Origin: Noviherbaspirillum sp. Root189
GTDB taxonomy: Bacteria > Pseudomonadota > Gammaproteobacteria > Burkholderiales > Burkholderiaceae_D
DNA: 64,000 nucleotides
Direction of reading: 5' to 3'
NCBI RefSeq assembly: GCF_001428545.1
Contig: NZ_LMHZ01000001.1
Span: 124,961-188,960 of the forward strand
Both the position numbers and the translations under genes were made by a program. Under the pieces are notes generated by a model, which had not been told where the DNA came from, ran no database searches, and worked only from the letters and a program-made list of their open reading frames with translations. Below, one piece after another: positions 17,759-25,400 of the stretch. The stretch's first letter is position 1. Each line of letters starts with the position of its first letter.

Positions 17759-20434
17759 ATGGAAAAACTCACTCTCTCTCCCTTGTTTTCACCCACATCG
17801 ATTGTGGTCTTCACCGGCGACGAGCAAAGCAGCACACAGACCGCCTATGGCAAATCGCTTGCCGCTCAGTTACGCGTATCCGGTTATACGGGCCGCGTAA
17901 GCTTTCTCGACATCGGCATGAGCGGGACCTTGAGCGAGCTCGCCCAGTCACAATCCGACCTCGCCATCATCGCATTGCCCAACGAGCAACTGGCCGCTGC
18001 GCTCGAAGTCGCGGCCCGCATCCACAGCAAGACGGCATTGATCGTCACTAGTGGTGTGGACGCTGCGCTGGCGCGTACGCTGCAGACGATTGCAAAACAA
18101 CATGGCATTCATTTGCTTGGCCCCAATTCAATGGGCTTCCAGCGGCCTGGCATGGCACTCAATGCCAGTACGCTCGGACCGCTGGGGCAGCAGGGCTCGC
18201 TTGCACTGGTGTCGCAATCGGGCGCGCTGGGTTCCTCGATCCTGGACTGGGCGGTCAAGAACGGCGTCGGCTTTTCGACTGTAGTGTCGCTTGGGGCCAG
18301 TACCGCGCTGGATGTTGCCGACGTACTCGATTTCCTGGCGCAGGACCGCGCGACGCAAAGCATTGTTGTCTACCTGGAAGGCATACGCAGCGCACGCCGC
18401 TTCATGAGCGCCTTGCGTGCAGCAGCCAATGTCAAACCGGTGTTCGTGCTGAAAGCTGGCCGCAAACCGGCCGGATCGACTGCGGCACTGACGCATTCCG
18501 GCGCCATCGTCGGCAGCGACGATGTCTTCGATGCCGCCCTGCAGCGCGCGGGGGCTGTGCGTGTACGTACGCTGGTGCAATTATTCACCGCGGCCAAGGG
18601 TTTATCGGGGCGCAATCTACCGGCAGGCAAGCGGCTCGCCATTATCAGCAATGGCGGCGGCCCGGGTGTGCTGGCCGCCGACTGGACCAATGAACTCGGA
18701 CTGGAGCTTGGTGCGTTGACCAGCGGCGAGGCTTTTGCGCTCGCGAAGGAGCTATCGCCGCTGGCCCATCTCGAATCGGTGCTGGACCTGGGCGAAGACG
18801 CCGGTGCATCGCATTACCATGCCGCGGTCGCCGCCTGTGCCAAGGGCAGCCAGATCGACGGCATCCTGGTCATCCTCGCCCCCAAACCGGAGCTCGATAC
18901 GGCAGCGGTAGCACGCGCCCTTGCCGATCTGTTGCCGTCGATCGGCAAGCCGCTGGTTACCTGCTGGATGGGTGACGAGCGGGCGGCGGAAGCACGTTCC
19001 ATTCTCAGCCGCGCCGCCATTCCGACCTTCCGCACGCCTGAAGCGGCGGTCGACGCTTTCAGCAACATCGCCGCGTTCCACCAGAACCAGCAACTGCTGC
19101 ACCAGACACCGCCACCCTTGTCACCACTGGCCAAGCCCGACCTCGAAGGTGCGCGCATCCTGGTGGAGAGCGTGCTTGCTGAACGGCGCAAGGTGCTGAC
19201 GGAAATGGAATCCAAAGCTCTGCTGTCCGCTTTCCATATCCCGGTCACCAAAACCATGCTGGCACGTTCGGCCAGCGAGGCGATCCTGATCGCCAGTCAG
19301 CTCGGTTATCCGGTCGCGCTGAAAATCGACTCACCGGACATTCCGCACAAATCCGATGTGCTCGGCGTCGCGCTCAACCTGCAGAACGCCGCCACGGTAC
19401 GCGACAGCTGGCAAGACATGATGGCCACCGTCGCGCGCCTGCGCCCGGATGCGCGCATCAACGGCGTGACCGTACAGAACATGTCGGGTAAACCGCGTGG
19501 GCGCGAACTGTATATCGGCGTCACGACGGATGAACCTTTCGGCCCGGTCATTTCGTTCGGAGCGGGCGGCACCATGATCGAGTTGATCGACGATCGCGCC
19601 ATTGAACTGCCGCCGCTCAATCAATTTCTTGCCCAGCGCCTGATCGATCGCGCACGCTCGGCCGACACCCTTGGCACATGGCGTGGCGCACCGCCGGCCC
19701 ATCGCGAATCGCTGGAGCAAATCCTGCTACGCGTATCCGAAATGGTGTGCGCGTTGCCGCAATTACGCGAGATGGATATCAATCCCGTGATCGTTGACGC
19801 AACAGGATCGCTGGTGGTCGATGCACGCATCGTGATTGACCATGTACCGCGCGGCACAGGTGATTATCCCCACCTGGCGATCCTCCCGTATCCATCAGAC
19901 CGTGAAGAGGAATGGCCATTGCGCGGCGGTGGCAGCTATATCGTACGGCCTATCTATCCGAACGATGCCGAAATGCTGCAGGACTTCGTGCGGCGCCTGT
20001 CGGCGGAAAGCCGTTACATGCGCTTTGTGTCGACAATGCGGGAATTGTCATTGAAGATGCTGGCGCGCTTCACACTGATCGATTATGACCGCGAGATGGC
20101 CCTGGTAGCGATCCGCCGCGAGCGTACGACGGACGATGTGGGCGGCTTCAAGGAAACCGAGCGCATCATTGCGGTCTCCCGTTATGTCACCAATCCGGAT
20201 TTCACCACCTGCGAATTTTCACTCGCGGTAGCGGATGAGTTCAATGGTCAGGGCATCGGCTCGCGCATGCTGCTCTCCATCATGGATGTGGCACGCAGCA
20301 AGGGACTGTCGCAAATCGAAGGGCTGGTCCTGTCCAATAACGTGCCGATGCTGAAGCTGATGCGCAGTCTCGGCTTCGAGGTGCGCCGCTTTGAAGAGGA
20401 TCCGGATTTTAGGCTGTGCGTGCGGGCGCTGTAA
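17759..20434 (+). CDS. acyl-CoA synthetase (NDP-forming)/GNAT fusion, protein lysine acetyltransferase type
   Basis: 891-residue protein matching the Pka/PatZ architecture (E. coli Pka 886). Residues 1-460 are the CoA-binding and ligase domains of ADP-forming acetyl-CoA synthetase, with the phosphohistidine region ALTHSGAIVGSDDV (His246). Residues about 490-720 are the ATP-grasp domain (LGYPVALKIDSPDIPHKSDV). The last 160 residues are a GNAT domain with the acetyl-CoA loop DEFNGQGIGSRMLLSIMD. In relatives the ligase part is a sensor and the GNAT part acetylates lysines, for example in acetyl-CoA synthetase. ATG 17759 is chosen from the alignment to the family start. Confidence 0.92.
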   Translation: MEKLTLSPLFSPTSIVVFTGDEQSSTQTAYGKSLAAQLRVSGYTGRVSFLDIGMSGTLSELAQSQSDLAIIALPNEQLAAALEVAARIHSKTALIVTSGVDAALARTLQTIAKQHGIHLLGPNSMGFQRPGMALNASTLGPLGQQGSLALVSQSGALGSSILDWAVKNGVGFSTVVSLGASTALDVADVLDFLAQDRATQSIVVYLEGIRSARRFMSALRAAANVKPVFVLKAGRKPAGSTAALTHSGAIVGSDDVFDAALQRAGAVRVRTLVQLFTAAKGLSGRNLPAGKRLAIISNGGGPGVLAADWTNELGLELGALTSGEAFALAKELSPLAHLESVLDLGEDAGASHYHAAVAACAKGSQIDGILVILAPKPELDTAAVARALADLLPSIGKPLVTCWMGDERAAEARSILSRAAIPTFRTPEAAVDAFSNIAAFHQNQQLLHQTPPPLSPLAKPDLEGARILVESVLAERRKVLTEMESKALLSAFHIPVTKTMLARSASEAILIASQLGYPVALKIDSPDIPHKSDVLGVALNLQNAATVRDSWQDMMATVARLRPDARINGVTVQNMSGKPRGRELYIGVTTDEPFGPVISFGAGGTMIELIDDRAIELPPLNQFLAQRLIDRARSADTLGTWRGAPPAHRESLEQILLRVSEMVCALPQLREMDINPVIVDATGSLVVDARIVIDHVPRGTGDYPHLAILPYPSDREEEWPLRGGGSYIVRPIYPNDAEMLQDFVRRLSAESRYMRFVSTMRELSLKMLARFTLIDYDREMALVAIRRERTTDDVGGFKETERIIAVSRYVTNPDFTTCEFSLAVADEFNGQGIGSRMLLSIMDVARSKGLSQIEGLVLSNNVPMLKLMRSLGFEVRRFEEDPDFRLCVRAL

Positions 20435-20527
20435 TGATGATTGTGCGTTGCGCCTGCAATCGCAGATATCTCAGCAAGCAGATTTCGGAGCTTCACGTCA
20501 CCGATCACCGATCACCGACATGAGGCG

Positions 20528-21652
20528 CTACTTCCTTGAACGAGGCAAGGTAAATGTAAACACTGTCCCCTCGGTATCCAATGAAGCCGCACTTATCTCT
20601 CCATGATGGGCGTGGACAATTTCGCGCGCGATGAACAATCCCAGTCCCAGGTTGGCCGGCGGCATCGAGCTGTCATCGTCATCGACACCGACATGAATCA
20701 TCGGGTTGAAGATCACTTGCAGGCTTTCTGCGGAAATTGCGGGTCCGTGATTTCGCACCCGTACGGTAATGGCATCGGCATCGCCATGGGCGCTGATATC
20801 CACCGGCTGGTTACGCGCGCCATGCTGGACGGCGTTATTCAACAGGTTCCACAGCACCTGGCCAATACGCTCGCCATCGGCCACGCCATCCATGGGACCG
20901 GAGACTTCAAGGTCGAACTGCCGTGCTGGATGCGCCTCCCGTATCTGCTCCAGCGCTGATGCACACACTTTGCCAAGGTCGCATGGCGCAGGTAGAACAG
21001 GAATACCTTTGCCCAGGCGCGAACGGGTGAACTCGAGCAAGTCCTTGATCATTGCACTCATTGCCTCGGCACTGCGTCCGAGTCGTACAGCGGCTTCGTT
21101 GAGCCTGTCCTGCGAAATGCCGGGTGTCGCCAGATACTGGCTGGTCATGATGATGGCGCTCAGCGGAGTACGCAGGTCGTGCCCGAGAATGGCGAGAAAC
21201 ATATTGCGCGAGCGTTCGACTTCTTCCGCATAACGCGCCAGCGAATCCGCCATCGCCTTGTCGACGGCGTCGTTGAAGCGCAGCATCTGTGTGAACGCCT
21301 GCTCATCCTTCGCGAAGTCGTGTGCAATCCATGTACGCAAGACGTTATCGCGCAAGGCATGGAATTCCGCACTCACCTGATGCAATTCAAAGCCGGCCGC
21401 ATGGCGAACCGCGCCATGCGCGGCCGCTGCATCATGGCAGCGCGCCTGCGCAATGGTCGCTTCGTTTGCTGCCTGACCCGGTGCGGCCAGTGTCTCGATA
21501 TCAGTCGCGATGCGTTTGAGAATGTCGTGGAAATGATCGCGCAGCGCCACCGGCGTCATCGTTCGTGCAGCAGGCAGCAAGGTAGAGGCGAACGTTTCCC
21601 ACTCCGCAACGATCGGTCCGATGTTGTCGTTGATGAATGTGGAAAGTTTCAC
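20528..21652 (-). CDS. soluble sensor histidine kinase with RsbRD-type N-terminus
   Basis: 374-residue kinase. Residues 1-130 form a helical domain like the RsbRD N-terminal domain (FINDNIGPIVAEWETFA). There is no membrane segment. The H-box is LAILGHDLRTPLSAIIM, and the HATPase domain carries the N-box LLNNAVQHGA and a G-box NLGLGLFIAREI. The start is taken as GTG 21652 because GGAGA lies 5 bp upstream; the open frame extends 32 codons further without a ribosome-binding site. No response regulator gene is adjacent, so it is an orphan kinase. It is convergent with the acyl-CoA synthetase gene. Confidence 0.87.
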   Translation of the reverse strand: MKLSTFINDNIGPIVAEWETFASTLLPAARTMTPVALRDHFHDILKRIATDIETLAAPGQAANEATIAQARCHDAAAAHGAVRHAAGFELHQVSAEFHALRDNVLRTWIAHDFAKDEQAFTQMLRFNDAVDKAMADSLARYAEEVERSRNMFLAILGHDLRTPLSAIIMTSQYLATPGISQDRLNEAAVRLGRSAEAMSAMIKDLLEFTRSRLGKGIPVLPAPCDLGKVCASALEQIREAHPARQFDLEVSGPMDGVADGERIGQVLWNLLNNAVQHGARNQPVDISAHGDADAITVRVRNHGPAISAESLQVIFNPMIHVGVDDDDSSMPPANLGLGLFIAREIVHAHHGEISAASLDTEGTVFTFTLPRSRK

Positions 21653-21829
21653 TACGTCTCCAAAGCAAATACGTGGCGGCATTGAGCCCCGCTGTAGCAA
21701 CGGGGATCCAGGCTGTTGATGACAGGAATGACTTCGCGCCAAAAACACGCCATTTTACTAGGTGGACACGAAAATGCGCAGCACCGTCAGGTTTCTTGCC
21801 GTTTTGGAAAACACTGGCGTCCCAAAATG

Positions 21830-22960
21830 CTAAGCAAGCCTGAGGCGCCAAAGCGAAGTCACTTCAGCGACGCGAGCCTGATGCAATGGGTCTTCAGCAT
21901 CAACGGCCTTGGGATGACGCGGCCGCACATCGATGCGGGCCTCGACGTTGAGCCCGGCGTTGCCAATCCATTCCAGCAGTTGCGCGCGCGGGCGCAAACC
22001 AAGGTGCTCGGCCAGGTCCGATAGGATCAGCCAGCCTTCTCCCTTCGGTTCGAGATGGTCAGCCAGTCCGTCGAGGAAACCCCGCAGCATGCGACTATCC
22101 GGGTCATACACCGCGTATTCAATCGGTGAGCTAGGACGCGCAGGCACCCATGGCGGATTGCAGACGACCAAAGGCGCGCGCCCCGGCGGAAACAGGTCTG
22201 CCTGCAGGATATCGACTTGTTGCTGGTAGCCGAGACGCGCAATATTGTCGCGCGCGCAAGCCAGTGCCCGCGCGTCCTGGTCGGTCCCGACGATATGCCG
22301 CACACCACGGTGGGCCAGCACCGCCGACAGCACTCCGGTGCCGATCCCGATATCAAATGCACGTTCGGTCGACGGCAAGGGTGCGTTTGCCACCAGGTCG
22401 ACGTACTCGCCACGCACTGGGGAAAACACCCCGTAACAAGGATGGATACGTGCGCCCAGAGCAGGAATGTCGACCCCCTTCTTGCGCCATTCGTGCGCGC
22501 CAATCAGACCCAGCAACTCGCGCAGCGAGGCGACATAAGGCGCGTCGGCCGCCCCGTAAGCTTCTTCGCAGGCCAGGTGCACGTCGGGTGCCCGCCGCAG
22601 TGGAATGACATGGCCGGCATTAAAGGGTAACAACAGCATGCCAAGTGTGCGTGCGCGTTGCGCTTGCGCCTGCCGGTGCAGGTGGAAGGCTTGCGTAAGG
22701 GATGGCGCCGGTGCGCGGCCTTTTTTCGGCTTGCGGTCGACACGCCGTGCAAGCGCCTGCAGCAACTGACGGGCATTCTGGAAATCGCCGCGCCACAGGA
22801 GTGCAGTGCCTTCGCATGCCAGCCGATACGCACTATCGGCCGTCATCCGGTCGTCCGCAATCACCACCCGCTTGGGCGGTGTCACGCCGGCTTCGGATCG
22901 CCAGCGAGCGGAATGCGGCTGGCCATTTTCTTCCCAGCTAATGGTGGCAAGGTCGGTCAT
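21830..22960 (-). CDS. class I SAM-dependent methyltransferase (N5-glutamine/HemK-like)
   Basis: 376-residue methyltransferase. A non-conserved N-terminal ~150 residues precede the Rossmann SAM-binding core. The GxGxG loop is FDIGIGTGVLSAVLA, the acidic loop is VGTDQDARAL, and the catalytic motif VVCNPPWVPA is the NPPY/NPPW type used for planar amide or base nitrogens (HemK/PrmC, RlmG/RsmC). The ATG at 22960 has GGGAG 7 bp upstream. The target (protein glutamine or rRNA base) cannot be determined. The neighbouring histidine kinase gene is on the same strand downstream, with 178 bp between. Confidence 0.83.
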   Translation of the reverse strand: MTDLATISWEENGQPHSARWRSEAGVTPPKRVVIADDRMTADSAYRLACEGTALLWRGDFQNARQLLQALARRVDRKPKKGRAPAPSLTQAFHLHRQAQAQRARTLGMLLLPFNAGHVIPLRRAPDVHLACEEAYGAADAPYVASLRELLGLIGAHEWRKKGVDIPALGARIHPCYGVFSPVRGEYVDLVANAPLPSTERAFDIGIGTGVLSAVLAHRGVRHIVGTDQDARALACARDNIARLGYQQQVDILQADLFPPGRAPLVVCNPPWVPARPSSPIEYAVYDPDSRMLRGFLDGLADHLEPKGEGWLILSDLAEHLGLRPRAQLLEWIGNAGLNVEARIDVRPRHPKAVDAEDPLHQARVAEVTSLWRLRLA

Positions 22961-23121
22961 GCTGCGGCTCCCGGTACACGCAAATGGTCGGAGGGAAAAT
23001 CGGGAGACGGCTGGAACATGGATTCCTGGGGGCGTAAGAAGATTGGCCGGTATTCTAAGCCGGAAAACGACTAGTAACGGCAAGAAGCGCCGCAACCAGC
23101 ACGAAGTGGCGACCGATAACG

Positions 23122-23526
23122 TTAAGATCGATGCAATGTCGGTGAAACAGGATGTCCTGAGGCCGAAGGTCCATGCTTATGGTCACTGTGATGTTCCAGA
23201 TGGCAGATTACCGCCTTGACAATGGCTGTCATGATGGCGCGATCCTTCGATGGATGATCGGAGAAGCGAACGGTCGACGAGCCGGCGATCACGCAATGTG
23301 GCTCTGTGCTACCTTCGTCAGCGACAAAGCGCAGCCCAATCCCGTAACGGGCGATCAGCGGTCCGCATGCCGCCCAGTCACGCGTCCATTGCGGCATTGC
23401 CTGCGTCCCTTCCCACAGGACGCCAGCGCTTTCGTAGTATTCCTCGACCTCATGCCCGAGCAGTTGCGCCAGATGGCGTTCTTTGGCCACACAGCTGCGG
23501 AAGTATTCTTCGTCGCTCATGCGCAT
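23122..23526 (-). CDS. hypothetical protein, phage-ABA-sandwich-like
   Basis: 134-residue protein with no confident family. The core reads LLGHEVEEYYESAGVLWEGT and WTRDWAACGPLIARYGIGL, which resembles short phage/Burkholderiales proteins with an alpha-beta sandwich. The C-terminus is His/Ser-rich. A second ATG two codons in (MSDEEYF) is an equally good start. The gene stands alone between the methyltransferase and the small-RNA-like region. Function unknown. Confidence 0.6.
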   Translation of the reverse strand: MRMSDEEYFRSCVAKERHLAQLLGHEVEEYYESAGVLWEGTQAMPQWTRDWAACGPLIARYGIGLRFVADEGSTEPHCVIAGSSTVRFSDHPSKDRAIMTAIVKAVICHLEHHSDHKHGPSASGHPVSPTLHRS

Positions 23527-23628
23527 CGCGGTCTCCGTCCAGTTTATCGAGTTTATCCGGGTACTACGAAGATATAGGAATTAGATGCCAGAATGTCTAG
23601 TGGTTCATCCGGTTTCGAAACGTGCAGC

Positions 23629-23674
23629 GTTAGTTCGTGTCTTAAAGGCCAGTTAGTTCGTGTCTTAAAGGCCA
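23629..23674. repeat. perfect 23-bp tandem duplication
   Basis: Two exact, abutting copies of a 23-bp unit beginning GTTAGTTCGTGTCTTAAAGG, at 23629-23651 and 23652-23674. It is in non-coding DNA just downstream of the three stacked terminators. Confidence 0.95.
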
Positions 23675-23714
23675 ATCCGACACCACCCGCTCAAACACAA
23701 CGGTCAAACACGGG

Positions 23715-23825
23715 CGAAAAAAAACCCGCAACCTTGCGGTAGCGGGTTAATCCAATTCTTGGAGAGTTGGAGGAGACAGTTCTCACTGTAGATGCGCAGC
23801 AGCATATTGTCTTCTTTATTGTTGT
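23715..23825 (-). ncRNA. candidate small RNA 3 with anti-Shine-Dalgarno tract
   Basis: On the minus strand an excellent terminator (AACCCGC..GCGGGTT, 23723-23748, with an inner ACC-GCAA-GGT cap and eight T) closes a short transcript. Before it come a GAGA-capped hairpin (ACAGT/ACTGT, about 23776-23789), an unpaired-looking CTCCTCCAACTCTCC tract and a TCCAA/TTGGA hairpin. That is sRNA-like architecture. No strong promoter was identified, so the 5' end is approximate. A 32-codon frame here runs through the terminator and is not considered coding. Confidence 0.45.
23723..23748 (-). terminator. strong intrinsic terminator
   Basis: Seven-bp outer stem AACCCGC/GCGGGTT with an inner ACC/GGT stem closed by a GCAA tetraloop, followed on the minus strand by an uninterrupted T run (A run at 23717-23724 on plus). 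Confidence 0.9.
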
Positions 23826-23888
23826 GATGACCGGTATAGATGACGGTGATAACTATCCATACTGGTTCCCGGGTGACGCGAGGTATAA

Positions 23889-23963
23889 AAGGAAAAGCCC
23901 GCGCAATCTGTATCGCGCGGGCTTTTGTTTGTCTCCCGTCCTTCCTGAGGCGGATTTTTTTGT
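23889..23963 (-). ncRNA. candidate small RNA 2 (~75 nt)
   Basis: A good promoter on the minus strand (TTGGGT, 18-bp spacer, TAATAT with the -10 at 23970-23975) is followed within about 80 nt by a perfect 12-bp terminator stem (23893-23926). The body contains the purine-rich CAGGAAGGACGGGAGACAAAC single-stranded segment (written here as CAGGAAGGACGGGAG plus ACAAAC). No credible ORF fits. Confidence 0.5.
23893..23926 (-). terminator. perfect 12-bp intrinsic terminator
   Basis: AAAAGCCCGCGC (23893-23904) pairs perfectly with GCGCGGGCTTTT (23915-23926) around a 10-nt loop. It has a U tract in either direction. It is assigned to the minus strand because a promoter-like sequence lies upstream on that strand. 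Confidence 0.88.
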
Positions 23964-24048
23964 GCTCGAATATTACACCGAACCTTGGCATTTACCCAAG
24001 TTGCACCGCAACGAAGTCAGCGGAAAGGCGGGCACAGCCGGCAGACGC

Positions 24049-24195
24049 ATAAAAAAGCTCGCCGGAGCGAGCTTTTGAAACGATACAGGAGTAGATTCCT
24101 GACACCCTAACCGCTCCGGAAAATGGCCCCAGTTTGATGAATCTGCTCTTGTATCGGCGTTCTTGGCGGAGGTCCGTGGTGAGTGCGAAGAATGT
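24049..24195 (-). ncRNA. candidate small RNA 1 (~150 nt)
   Basis: Bounded by a sigma70-like promoter on the minus strand (TTGCCT at 24226-24231, 18-bp spacer, TATAGT at 24202-24207) and a 10-bp terminator (24053-24076) with six T after the stem. The interior holds local hairpins with GGA in or near loops (CGGACCTCCG; CAGGA-atctac-TCCTG). No ORF with a ribosome-binding site is seen. Identity unknown. Confidence 0.5.
24053..24076 (-). terminator. intrinsic terminator of sRNA 1
   Basis: AAAAGCTCGC (24053-24062), loop CGGA, GCGAGCTTTT (24067-24076). The T run is longer on the minus strand (six) than on plus (four). Confidence 0.88.
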
Positions 24196-24201
24196 GGAAT
24201 G

Positions 24202-24231
24202 ACTATAGCAACGCGTCTTGTACAAAGGCAA
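24202..24231 (-). promoter_or_regulatory. sigma70-like promoter for sRNA 1
   Basis: -35 TTGCCT (24226-24231) and -10 TATAGT (24202-24207), spacer 18 bp, directed leftwards into the terminator-bounded segment. Confidence 0.5.
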
Positions 24232-24370
24232 GGGTATTGGTAGCAGACAAAGGTAATCTTTCCCGAACGCTACAGGAAATCAACAGGCGAGAATGCAATG
24301 ACATGCATTTTTGCACGCAATACGCCGGACATCCGTCACCGTGTTCGTGCCTCAATTTGGAGTAGCCTAT

Positions 24371-24601
24371 ATGTCAACAGTGATTCAGCATCGCGGCATT
24401 CGTATTGTTACGTTGTCCGCCAACGAAACGGTAGCCGAGCACTGCAAGGAAGGCGACATTGTCCTGGTTCAGGACAATTCCGGCTGGTGGACCCATTTTG
24501 TCGGACCAAACGGCGAGACCGAAGGGTATGACACTGCATTCGAAAGTTATGACAAAGCCTTATGGACGGCAAAGGCGGCAGCGGAATTTTCTGCCGAATA
24601 G
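24371..24601 (+). CDS. conserved-type small hypothetical protein
   Basis: 76-residue soluble protein starting MSTVIQHRGIRIVTLSANET. The ATG at 24371 has GGAG 8 bp upstream; the open frame extends 20 codons further but without a ribosome-binding site. The centre, GDIVLVQDNSGWWTHFVGPNGE, looks like a small beta-barrel segment, and the C-terminus is one amphipathic helix. No family is recognised. It is divergent from the sRNA-like region and convergent with psiF. Confidence 0.65.
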   Translation: MSTVIQHRGIRIVTLSANETVAEHCKEGDIVLVQDNSGWWTHFVGPNGETEGYDTAFESYDKALWTAKAAAEFSAE

Positions 24602-24762
24602 CAAGCTGCAAGCAACCTGCGATAAGTTTGAAGAGTTTGAAGAAAACAGTCCGCCGACGGCACTGCCAGGCATGCCGCGCTGTAGATGCTTTCTTCCTGC
24701 GCCAAGCTAAGCGCACGCAGGCTTTACCGGGCCGCTAGCGAACAGCGGCCCGCGGAGCAAGG

Positions 24763-25050
24763 TCAGCCTTTTTTCAGGCAAGCGCTCATAAACTTCTTGC
24801 GCTCGTCGCCAGTCTTGCCCTTGGCCTCGGCATTGCAGGATTTCATCTTGTCCTGCTGTGCCTTCTGCGCTTCGCTGACTTTGGGTTTGCTGCTCAGGCA
24901 GTCTTTCATAAAGGCCTTGCGCTCATCGCCCTTCTTGTCGCCGGCATCCTTGTTGCAGGTTGCCATCTTGTTTTGCTGCTCGGTCGCCGCGAATGCCGGC
25001 TGCAACAGCATGGGAAGTACGAGCGCGAGTGCGCCTGCAAGTGCTTTCAT
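24763..25050 (-). CDS. psiF: PsiF-family periplasmic protein
   Basis: 95-residue exported protein. The signal peptide ends at LLQPAFA. Two PsiF repeats follow (QQNKMATCNKDAG..GDERKAFMKDCLSS and QQDKMKSCNAEAK..GDERKKFMSACLKK), each with a conserved cysteine pair, four cysteines in total. In E. coli psiF belongs to the phosphate-starvation set downstream of phoA; its function is not known. Here it stands alone, with no Pho box recognised by eye. Confidence 0.9.
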   Translation of the reverse strand: MKALAGALALVLPMLLQPAFAATEQQNKMATCNKDAGDKKGDERKAFMKDCLSSKPKVSEAQKAQQDKMKSCNAEAKGKTGDERKKFMSACLKKG

Positions 25051-25400
25051 GGTTCTCTCCTGGTGGTACGTTTTTTAGAGTTATCGTCGACCTTGCGGTC
25101 AACTAAATTACAGCACACTTCCGGAAGCAGATGCAGCCGCTTCACTGCTTATTTGACGTCACGGCAGCAGGAATAGTGCCGCCATGGATTTGCGATTCCT
25201 CATTGTATTGTTGAGTTTGCAATAAAAAGGCCAGCAGGAAGGTCGATAGTTGGGACCAGTTGGGACTAAGGATTGAAGATCGCCCGACTAGGCTTAGTCG
25301 GGTGCCGGGATGGGAAGACGGCAACATGCAGCCATCGCTCGAAACACGATAGCTATCGTAGTCGCCGTAGTGACGGTAGCGACAAGAATGGCAGATTGGA
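25051..25400. other. non-coding left flank of the trfA locus
   Basis: 350 bp without a gene. It contains an 8-bp perfect hairpin (CCCGACTA-GGCT-TAGTCGGG, 25284-25303), a short direct repeat AGTTGGGAC x2 near 25250, and an inverted iteron copy at 25331-25350 (listed separately). Confidence 0.6.
25331..25350 (-). repeat. inverted iteron copy downstream of trfA
   Basis: The minus strand reads ATCGTGTTTCGAGCGATGGC, matching the iteron consensus CGT-6nt-AGCG found upstream of trfA but in the opposite orientation. It lies 50 bp beyond the trfA stop codon. Confidence 0.75.

Noticed and set aside
23704-23802. 32-codon minus-strand peptide frame (MLLRIYSEN...)
   Set aside because: It translates straight through a strong intrinsic terminator, so the segment is better explained as a small RNA.
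25284-25303. 8-bp hairpin as a trfA terminator
   Set aside because: The stem is perfect but no T run follows on the trfA strand, so it is only noted as structure.
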